This document shows positions 8,454 through 15,473 of a stretch of 64,000 nucleotides of DNA, piece by piece. A model generated the notes under the pieces. The model did no database searches. It was not told the origin of the DNA and was given only the letters and a program-made list of their open reading frames with translations. The translations under genes were made by a program, and so were the position numbers. The stretch's first letter is position 1, and every line of letters starts with the position of its first letter. Location: NCBI GenBank assembly GCA_905221605.1, contig CAJNDS010000780.1, forward strand, positions 249,501-313,500, in the 5' to 3' direction. The DNA comes from Symbiodinium natans (Eukaryota; Sar; Dinophyceae; Suessiales; Symbiodiniaceae).

Positions 8454-11400
8454 AAGTGAAAGGACCGACTTCCGGTTCTGCCAGAAAAGCCATGGCTTGC
8501 TCTGCCGTCAGGTCAGAGACTTCACGCGTCTGTGCCCTCTCGTTACATCCCTGAATGTCCCAACCCAACAAATCCCGTTCACTATCTCCATGACCCATCC
8601 TAGTCTCATCCTGAACCTTGCAAACATCTTCCCAAAATTCCTCATGTCCCTCACAACCAAAACCTTTCTCCTCCTCAAGACCCCCAATAGCAATAGGGCT
8701 TAATAGTTCGGGCTTGGAGGTGTGGTTGTGGTTGAGCTGGGTGATGGAAATCTGCGCTTGCGATTGGAGGTCTGCCTGCTGCTGCGGTTCACTTGTTGGT
8801 CGTAACGAGCTTCCCGGGATGCGAAAACCAAGAGATCTGAGAACGTTCATGTCATCAGCTTGGAGCCTCCTCCAGCCACGCGGAATATATCCAATCATGA
8901 CACGCCTTGTCCCACCACGGTAATCTTCAGTCCCATGAAGTTGATTTCCGAAAAACTGTACCACTCGTCCATTTGCGGTTGGATGCAACTTTCCTGGTCG
9001 AGGAGGTTCTCCTTCCTTCACCGTTCTCCAAACAGCCTTCGAATTTTCTGACTGGGTCTCAGGTTGTTCTATCCATAATTCGCCTCCCTCGTAGGTGGTC
9101 ATGCCGATTAACGTGGTTGCAAACGTGCAATCGTTCGGATCCTTGTGCGGTTTGAAGATCACGTCCTGAGACACGGTGATGGCCATGAAGGGTTCATCTG
9201 TCTTCTGTCTCATGAAGTTTGTAAGGACCTTGGTCAACCAAGGTCTTGCCTTTGTCACTCGAGTGACTCCTCCTAGGCCTCCTCTTTTCCAGCTGCCAAA
9301 CACCCACAAATCCAACATCTTCTCCTCGTTCGAAACCTTGTTCATGCGATTTGTTTTCACAGCAGGGAGTTGCGCTTCCTTCAACGCCTTATTGACCTCT
9401 TCCAAGGTCACTGCTCGGTCTTCCTCCACCAGCTGTCTAGCAAACTCCTCACCATCGCAAGACAACAACGCGTTCACCTCTGCAGTCTTCTCCTGTTCGA
9501 CGATGAAGTCTTCTAGGTTGGTCCACGCCACCACTTCTCGGGATTGTGGTTCCGCATTTCCCTGCGCCATGGAACAGCAAGACTTGTAGTTTCGTGACAA
9601 TAAGGGTCTTAAACGTCGAAAGTGTTCCCACCTCAAATAGGGCAACCCATTCTGAATTTGTAGCTGTATCCAGTCTCCACCCAGAATTTCCGGCATCTGC
9701 AAGTGTGCTCCTTCTTTGTTCCATAGGAAAGAGGCCCCAACTGAAATCAACCTACAAACTCCACACAAAGTTGCGGTGCCCTCATTGGACTCGATGTAGA
9801 TGTCTCCATCCCTTGTCCTCCAAGCCTCCACCTGGCTTCCATCAGCCAGCTGAAGCGGCGATAGCCTTGACCTTGCAGGCTTTGGTCCGCAACCCATGCG
9901 TACTATTTCGTTTGCCCCTGTATCAAGTAGAACGCAATCTCCGCCATGTTCATCCACTGTTGCTCGATTCGCTGTAGGCCTCCTGGGAGGAGCTGTCTGT
10001 GACTTTGGTTCCGGTGGATCAAGATATGGTCTAACCCATGGATTGTAACTGTAGCGGGTCACAGCCATAAAGACTTCATTCCCACTCTCTAGGTCGACGC
10101 ACCATGCCAGGTATGCCTCTCGAACCACACCATCTGCGCACATGATCAAGATTTGAGTAATGTTGAGGATTTGTTGCGTAGGTGAAATGCTCACGTCAGT
10201 CATGGGAGTTTCAAACTCTTCATGCCTTAGGACCATCCATATTGCTACGGCCACGTTCGGAGTAGCATTTGGCCCCATATCCACCAGCGTCCATTGTCTG
10301 TTGGCCCGGCTTTGAATCACCCCTGGTTGACTCCAACGAATGTACTCATCGGCATCAAGAACCAAGTAGCCGAGGTCTTCCCTTTCCATCTGCGCAGCCA
10401 TAATTGCTTCGATCATGGCATCATGAAGATCATCTTGCTCGGCCTCGCTTGATTGGATGCTTCGCGTGGAGCCTTCAGAGTCTACAGCCTCTGCCGATAT
10501 CTCTGACAGTAAGGAAGCTTCACCTTCACTTCTGCCACTTGAACCCTCTGATAGGCCCTCTATGCTTCTTGCCATCCTTGCAACCGAAATCACTGATGAG
10601 GCCTTTGCTCTAGCCTTTGCCTTGGCTTTGGGTTTTTCGGCCTGAGCAGCCCTGCCATCTTGACCCTCTGCTCCAATCAAGGCCTGCGCGCGGGAAGCGG
10701 ATGTACTTGGCTGTTTTGGTCGGTGCTTCTCATCGTGGGAAAACGGACAAGATTGTCTAGTGCATCCGGCATCGGTCCAAAAATAGTGGCATGGCATAGT
10801 TTTCCGCACATCTGCTCCACCATCTTTCCCAGATTGTTTCGCCGCGTCACTTGATTTTCCTTGCTTGCCCTTGGCATCGCTCTTGTTGCCCTTTCCAAGC
10901 TTCTCCTCCTTACCTTTGCCTTTCTTACCCTTGCCCTTTCCTTTGTAAGCTTGGCTGGTATCCTCGCCCTCTTTGCGGTTCCGACGCACCACTTCTTCCG
11001 CACATAGTATTTGTAGTTGTTGTTCCACCAGCTGCACCATCTTGCTGACTCCTTCCGGCGTAGGTCGTATGATCTCCGGACGAGTTCGTAGCAAGCCCAG
11101 CAGTGTGCGGAATGTGTCACTGCGGCGTTCCAACGTTTTCACCAAGGAACTCAACGCCTGCAGCTCCTCATAGGGGGCTATTCCAGGCAACCCCAGAGTA
11201 CCTGCTCTTGTGCGTGCCAGCTTCCACCTCCTCAAGGATTCCTGTGCTTCTCTAGCTGTTGGTGCGGGATCCATATGTCGAATGAACCCCTGCAGGGATT
11301 TCATTTCCTGCGGTCCTCCAGGCTGCTGCTGTTCGAGGATCCCCTCTAGGAGCTCTAAAGCTTGTATGGTCTGCTGATTCATGTTCTCCAGGACGGGCTG

Positions 11401-12963
11401 TTTGAGTTCTGTGGGGAGGCACCGAATGAGAAGGAGCGTAAGTCTACTCTCCATCTCTTTGTCTGTTGGCGCCACAGGCTTAGGGTCCTCCAACTCGAAC
11501 TGTCCTTCCAGGCGTAGTTGATGACGTCTCTCTGCTTCACCAAGCTGCCTTGCTACATATAGTCCAAACCTTGGATCCACAGTCTCTGCTACCGTTTCGA
11601 CCTGGCGCCACCACGTCTTTAATCGCATATTTGTCTCCCAAGGTTCTCCACCGCCTGCAGCAAACGGGGGAATGTCATTCAAGAGCTTCCAACGACCATG
11701 ATGGATTGGTTGGCCTTCTGATTTTCCACTCGTCACACCTTGCAGGCCTGTCGGTCCAGTCGAGCGTGACGGTTCTGCTAAACCTGGGGGCGGCTCTGTT
11801 AGCCCCCATACATTTGAGGCCACATACTCACCAAACTCCCAATCATTGTTCCACCATGATTGTTCCCTGTCCTTGGCCTCTGCAACCGCTGACATCTGCT
11901 GATTTGAGGCCTCAGGGGTGAGTTCATAGTAAGTTGTAGCCCTTCTCGTTGCTGTGCCAAACGTAGGACTGGCATGATCCTCATTACCCTCTCCAGGCAT
12001 TTCTAGATCTGCGTTCTGATCGTCCCATTCGTCCACTCGACCAGTGACTTCCAAGCATTTCTGCTGTAGAAGTTGCAGGCTTACACCTTGCTGTTCTGAT
12101 GAGTTCCTCAAAGCATCCAGCTCACGATCTACCCGCTCTGACAACCTTCTCACCGCCTGAGCAGTGGTCGTATCGCCCGCGGAATCCTCCAAGGGGGCAT
12201 ACACAATGGTTGCATGTTCGTCAAGCTGTCGTCGATGCTCATGCACATTTCGGGCTAAGTGCTTCATGGACTCCTCAAGCTGGACAACCTTTCCCGACAA
12301 AGTTTCCACCGTTGCCAAAAACGCTGCCTCTCTCTGCAAAGAGTCATCTAACTTTTGGTGCACCTCCAAATTCTCCTGATCTCTCCTTTCAAGATACTGC
12401 TGTAGGTCGGCCTTGAGTTGATCAAGCTCAAACCGGTTCGCATCTCGGGCTTCCACCAAAGATGCAACAATTTCTTGTTGGCGTTGCAGATCGGTATGGA
12501 CTTGCTCCAAACCACGAGCCACCTGACTGTAGCCACTCTGCAAACTCTGCACCACTGTACCCACTTCTCCCAAAGCTGTTCCCAAGGTCTCTGTTCTAAA
12601 CTGTATCCTGGATGCCAACTCCACCAGGGCTGCCTGAATGTCAGCTGCAAAGGAAATGTCATCGGAGATACTAGTTGCAAAAGACCGAAGAAGTTCGCCG
12701 GGCAACTGGACCTGGGACATCGTCCTCATAGTCACCCAACCACCTCCAAGCTGCTGATGCTCTGCTGCTGCAGTAGGTGTGGTTGCTGTTGCTGGGGAAG
12801 ATGCGGTGCCGGGAGTGCTCATTAGGGGGTTTGGGCTCATCACCTGATGGTGAAGATTAGGGGATGGGGTGTTGGTTATCATAGAATAGTGAGTCGGAGT
12901 AGGGCTGCCATGAAATCTACGTAGTTGCAAAGGCACGTCGTCTAGAGAATCGTAGCTATCCAT
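8452..12963 (-). CDS. Copia Gag-protease polyprotein with an embedded dioxygenase-like domain
   Basis: The frame is open from 13203; I prefer the ATG at 12961-12963 (MDSYDSLDDVPLQLRR), although this lies in the LTR. The first ATG past the LTR is at the primer-site junction. Numbering from 13203, residues about 200-400 are coiled-coil. Residues 500-720 are a capsid-like helical region (WWRQVETVAETVDPRFG), and 753-800 a K/G-rich linker. C805-x8-C814-x4-C819-x3-H823 is a CCCH finger. Residues 840-950 are low complexity and acidic. D1094-T-G-A is the aspartic protease active site. About 1320-1445 is a separate 2-oxoglutarate-oxygenase-like domain. The frame ends TGA 8452-8454, exactly where integrase begins in the +1 frame. 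Confidence 0.85.
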   Translation of the reverse strand: MDSYDSLDDVPLQLRRFHGSPTPTHYSMITNTPSPNLHHQVMSPNPLMSTPGTASSPATATTPTAAAEHQQLGGGWVTMRTMSQVQLPGELLRSFATSISDDISFAADIQAALVELASRIQFRTETLGTALGEVGTVVQSLQSGYSQVARGLEQVHTDLQRQQEIVASLVEARDANRFELDQLKADLQQYLERRDQENLEVHQKLDDSLQREAAFLATVETLSGKVVQLEESMKHLARNVHEHRRQLDEHATIVYAPLEDSAGDTTTAQAVRRLSERVDRELDALRNSSEQQGVSLQLLQQKCLEVTGRVDEWDDQNADLEMPGEGNEDHASPTFGTATRRATTYYELTPEASNQQMSAVAEAKDREQSWWNNDWEFGEYVASNVWGLTEPPPGLAEPSRSTGPTGLQGVTSGKSEGQPIHHGRWKLLNDIPPFAAGGGEPWETNMRLKTWWRQVETVAETVDPRFGLYVARQLGEAERRHQLRLEGQFELEDPKPVAPTDKEMESRLTLLLIRCLPTELKQPVLENMNQQTIQALELLEGILEQQQPGGPQEMKSLQGFIRHMDPAPTAREAQESLRRWKLARTRAGTLGLPGIAPYEELQALSSLVKTLERRSDTFRTLLGLLRTRPEIIRPTPEGVSKMVQLVEQQLQILCAEEVVRRNRKEGEDTSQAYKGKGKGKKGKGKEEKLGKGNKSDAKGKQGKSSDAAKQSGKDGGADVRKTMPCHYFWTDAGCTRQSCPFSHDEKHRPKQPSTSASRAQALIGAEGQDGRAAQAEKPKAKAKARAKASSVISVARMARSIEGLSEGSSGRSEGEASLLSEISAEAVDSEGSTRSIQSSEAEQDDLHDAMIEAIMAAQMEREDLGYLVLDADEYIRWSQPGVIQSRANRQWTLVDMGPNATPNVAVAIWMVLRHEEFETPMTDVSISPTQQILNITQILIMCADGVVREAYLAWCVDLESGNEVFMAVTRYSYNPWVRPYLDPPEPKSQTAPPRRPTANRATVDEHGGDCVLLDTGANEIVRMGCGPKPARSRLSPLQLADGSQVEAWRTRDGDIYIESNEGTATLCGVCRLISVGASFLWNKEGAHLQMPEILGGDWIQLQIQNGLPYLRWEHFRRLRPLLSRNYKSCCSMAQGNAEPQSREVVAWTNLEDFIVEQEKTAEVNALLSCDGEEFARQLVEEDRAVTLEEVNKALKEAQLPAVKTNRMNKVSNEEKMLDLWVFGSWKRGGLGGVTRVTKARPWLTKVLTNFMRQKTDEPFMAITVSQDVIFKPHKDPNDCTFATTLIGMTTYEGGELWIEQPETQSENSKAVWRTVKEGEPPRPGKLHPTANGRVVQFFGNQLHGTEDYRGGTRRVMIGYIPRGWRRLQADDMNVLRSLGFRIPGSSLRPTSEPQQQADLQSQAQISITQLNHNHTSKPELLSPIAIGGLEEEKGFGCEGHEEFWEDVCKVQDETRMGHGDSERDLLGWDIQGCNERAQTREVSDLTAEQAMAFLAEPEVGPFT
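8869..9246 (-). other. Fe(II)/2-oxoglutarate dioxygenase-like domain inside the polyprotein
   Basis: Between protease and integrase lies a domain of about 125 residues with the layout of the double-stranded beta-helix oxygenases. The pieces are MAITVSQDVIFKPHKDPND with H1353-x-D1355, then TTLIGMTTYEGGELWIEQ, then GRVVQFFGNQLHGTEDY with H1423, and R1433 about ten residues on (GGTRRVMIGY). HxD...H would bind iron and the Arg would bind 2-oxoglutarate. This is not a normal copia domain. All metal ligands appear intact, so the domain could be active if expressed. Substrate is unknown; nucleic-acid base oxidation (AlkB or TET/JBP-like) or protein hydroxylation are possible. The fold call is from motif pattern only. 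Confidence 0.6.
12831..12844 (-). promoter_or_regulatory. Candidate primer-binding site
   Basis: Immediately after the 5' LTR end (CATCA), the minus strand reads GGTGATGAGCCCAA. It resembles the anticodon-arm complement of initiator tRNA-Met used by Drosophila copia-type elements that prime with a tRNA half. Position is as expected; identity of the primer is inference. Confidence 0.45.
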
Positions 12964-13140
12964 GATGCATAGGGTAGCAGTGCACTCCGCGGTAGATCCA
13001 AAACCCTGAAGGAAAAAACCATCCCCCAACTCTCCAGAGACACTTCTCGATTTTGCGTGTCTTGAGCCCCAATGCCGCGATGTCATCCTTCGCAGGGGCC
13101 ATGCTCTTCCTCTCAGCTCGAAATGGTACACTTCTCGATT
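12845..13140 (-). repeat. 5' LTR of the copia element
   Basis: This matches 6150-6436 along its whole length, in the same orientation. Taking the TG...CA rule on the minus strand, the LTR would run from 13130 (TGTACC) to 12845 (CATCA). Ten further shared bases (CTTCTCGATT on the plus strand) extend to 13140. Unusually, the minus strand is open through it in the gag frame and includes the ATG used for MDSYDSLDD. Confidence 0.75.
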
Positions 13141-13287
13141 TGTGCACCAACAAGATTTGACTTTTTCTGACATTGGCAGACCAGACAAGTTGTGCATTAG
13201 CAATTGTCTTGTGAATGATTGGATTATGCTTTACAGCATTTGGCTTGATTTTAGTGTTTTTTCTCATTTCTGGCACAAACTGCTGCA
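13141..13287. other. Flank between copia element and transposase gene
   Basis: No feature recognised. The minus-strand gag frame remains open to 13203 by chance or readthrough. Confidence 0.3.
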
Positions 13288-13518
13288 ATGGCAGCAAGAT
13301 GGTCCGGCGGGCGTGTGACAATGGGAACAGCAGGATGCGACAGAAGAGTCCGAAACAACCCCTGTCCAAAGCCTGCTGTCAAAGCTAAGGCGAAAAGTGA
13401 GCCTCGACTTTCCAAGGAGGCAGAGACGGGTGAAGTTAACACAGAGTGTTGGTGCTTTTTCAATTCAACAGATGATTTGACTCTTCATTTTCAGAACAAG
13501 GAGAAAGAACGTGTTTAA
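13288..13518 (+). CDS. Putative 5' exon or N-terminal part of the transposase gene
   Basis: This 76-codon ORF (MAARWSGGRVTMGTAGCDRR) is basic at its start. It lies in the same frame as the transposase ORF, separated only by TAA 13516-13518. The transposase has no ATG of its own before its catalytic core, so either this is its start with a nonsense codon, or a short intron (donor near 13504-13520, acceptor GATTGCAG near 13556) removes the stop. The 13288 start is a plain ATG. Confidence 0.4.
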   Translation: MAARWSGGRVTMGTAGCDRRVRNNPCPKPAVKAKAKSEPRLSKEAETGEVNTECWCFFNSTDDLTLHFQNKEKERV

Positions 13519-14817
13519 GGTTGCAAACGACCTAATACGCAGCCACGTGATTGCAGTCCTGGTCAAAAAGCGATTCTGACCAGCACTCCAGTCGAGCTCA
13601 CAGAGATCGGTTTGGAGACAGGAATTCTTACAAATGAAAGACAAGAGACAGTTTGCTCTTGTGGAAAACAGAAGTGGAAGATCGAGGCCAGGAACAACCA
13701 TTGCCAGTATCGTTGCAGCTGTCGCAAGACAGAAAGTGTGGTGGCGCGTGATCGTGATATCTTCTCCCAGAAGCGCTCCCTTTTTGGTGCTTTGTGGCTT
13801 TGGTGTTCCCCACTGAATGTTTCGCCAGATAAGGGAGGCTTGGTTCTTGGAGTGGACAACCGAGTCATGCGGGACTTGTTTGACCAATTCCGATCATGGC
13901 TTTCACCATTGGTGGACCAGCTCAACGACGAGTTGCTGATCGGAGGGCAAGGCCAGGATGTGGAAATGGATGAGATCTGTTTCCGATCCAAAACGTTGGA
14001 CAACTGTGTGCTCTGGGTGCGCTACTTCGCCATGGTACGCAGAGGAAGTTCCAAAGTTTTCCTTGCACAACTCCCGTATCGCGTTAGCAAGGATTTTTCT
14101 TTTGGGAGCATTCAATGTGAGGTACACATCAAACCTACTTTATCCTATGCCCTGCAGGAGCTGGCATCGGTCTTGCGTCGTGATGATGGTTCTTTTCGAC
14201 TTGGCGCTGGTAGTGTTTGCCACACGGATTCGGCCCGTGCGTACAAGCAGCTGGGCGTCGAGGATGGCCCCCTTTTCGATGGCTCCTTCTGCAACGCGAA
14301 GGAGCTCAAGGGTCTGAAGCTTGCCCACACCAATGTCAAGCACAAACCTCCAAAACCGGAGTTTACCAAGCCGTTTGACGTGCCTGTGTGGCAGGGTATT
14401 GATGACGATTGGGAGGTTGAGACGCGCATCGGCGGCACGCAGAAGCTGGATGGCTTTTTTGCCAGCTTCCGCCGAGACGTGGGGCGGCAGCCCTTCAACA
14501 CTACTGGACCCACTCCAAAGCAAGCTGATGCTTTGGAGCAGGGCCTCCATCATCGCGTTCGTGCCTTTCAGTGTAAGTTTTGGATGTCCGGCAGCGACAT
14601 GTTTCGAGTCGTCGGCTCACTTCGAAAGAAGGAGCGTGACGACCCTGGGCGTGCTTCTTGGTCAACGCTAGCCGAATATTTGAAAGTCGCAGAGCAGTGC
14701 GAGCAGCCCAAAAAGCGGCTTGCTCCTGATGCTGGGGTGGGATTGTTGGCGGACAGTGATAGGGAACTGGATGCCGGCGAATCCCAGTGCAGTTTGTTGT
14801 TCGACGATGACGAGTGA
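13519..14817 (+). CDS. ISXO2/IS1595-like (Merlin-type) transposase
   Basis: DDE/D-type transposase that would cut and join transposon DNA ends. Counting from TTG 13612, a zinc-ribbon-like N-terminus is seen (TVCSCGKQKWKI, then CQYRCSCRK; C15, C17, C31, C35, C37). The core follows with D120 in VEMDEICF, D206 in VCHTDSARAYKQL and D280 in GGTQKLDGFFASFRR, where relatives often have Glu. His-rich LAHTNVKHKPP sits between the last two. The frame is open for 433 codons without a stop and without a good ATG. It ends TGA with an acidic tail. Terminal inverted repeats were not identified, so it may be a lone domesticated or decayed copy. IS1595-type transposases are known to be numerous in dinoflagellates. 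Confidence 0.75.
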   Translation, partial: GCKRPNTQPRDCSPGQKAILTSTPVELTEIGLETGILTNERQETVCSCGKQKWKIEARNNHCQYRCSCRKTESVVARDRDIFSQKRSLFGALWLWCSPLNVSPDKGGLVLGVDNRVMRDLFDQFRSWLSPLVDQLNDELLIGGQGQDVEMDEICFRSKTLDNCVLWVRYFAMVRRGSSKVFLAQLPYRVSKDFSFGSIQCEVHIKPTLSYALQELASVLRRDDGSFRLGAGSVCHTDSARAYKQLGVEDGPLFDGSFCNAKELKGLKLAHTNVKHKPPKPEFTKPFDVPVWQGIDDDWEVETRIGGTQKLDGFFASFRRDVGRQPFNTTGPTPKQADALEQGLHHRVRAFQCKFWMSGSDMFRVVGSLRKKERDDPGRASWSTLAEYLKVAEQCEQPKKRLAPDAGVGLLADSDRELDAGESQCSLLFDDDE

Positions 14818-15230
14818 AGCGCCCGGGAATCTCGCAGAAATGATGTCTCGATGTGTGCTTGCGAGTTTAAAGCTTGGAGGCTTCGGGGTTCAGTTTCGGG
14901 GTTCGGTGTTGACGTGGGGTATTTGGCGAGGTGGGTTTCTGCAACTGCAACCAATGAAGCTGTAGGGTGCTGCTATTTGCTTGCTTCTGGAGACCTCACG
15001 CGGATCCCTTTATTTTGCGCGGCGCCTCAAGCGGTAGCACTTCTCCGGGCGCTGCGCCTGTATTGCCGCGGCGTCTCAAGCGGCGACCGTTTTCGTTGGT
15101 TTCTGGCCGAGCGATGCGCCTCAGGGGGCGCCGCCTGCGGCGGCGCCCCGAAGGGGCGCTACTTCTCAAGCGGTTACCGCGCCGCTCCACGCGCCGCGCC
15201 CGGCTAAAGAGGCGACCATCTTAAAACAAA
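14818..15230. other. GC-rich spacer with CTCAAGCGG reiterations
   Basis: No gene. The motif TCAAGCGG followed by a pyrimidine-purine variation occurs at about 15026, 15073 and 15167, near other C/G-rich repeats. Confidence 0.4.
15125..15159. repeat. Two overlapping GC-rich hairpins
   Basis: An 11-bp perfect stem with a TGC loop (15125-15135 with 15139-15149) overlaps a 7-bp stem with a GAA loop (15143-15149 with 15153-15159). They share the arm GCGCCCC, so only one can form at a time. Confidence 0.8.
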
Positions 15231-15473
15231 TGCTTACATAACATGCGCAGTTGTCAAAACACTCCCAGTATCCTAAAACTGCAATGAGCGAAGCTCATCA
15301 GCAGCCAAAGTTGCAGTTAGCTGGCCGTTGCGAATAGAAGGTTTCACTGAATCAGCATGTCGAAGTAATCTCTACTTCTCGAACTTTCGACTGCAAACAT
15401 GACATTCTGTTGCTTTGCCGAGGACTGTCTGCTTCCCGCGCGCTTTGTACGGCTCAATGCCGCGACTTGCTCC

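Larger units (their letters stand above)
6150..13140 (-). mobile_element. Ty1/copia-type LTR retrotransposon, decayed
   Basis: The element is bounded by a direct repeat of about 290 bp (12845-13140 and 6150-6436). On the minus strand the order is gag, protease, dioxygenase-like domain, integrase, reverse transcriptase, RNase H, which is the copia order (integrase before RT). A primer-binding-site candidate touches the 5' LTR. Gag-protease is one intact frame. Integrase is in the +1 frame, RT is in pieces with no YVDD-type motif visible, and RNase H is cut short by the 3' LTR. The two LTRs differ by an 8-9 base indel and several substitutions, so insertion is not recent. No convincing target-site duplication was found. 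Confidence 0.85.

Noticed and set aside
6140-13145. GATT/AGATT as a target-site duplication of the copia element
   Set aside because: The same bases belong to the LTR inner edge, so the match is not informative.
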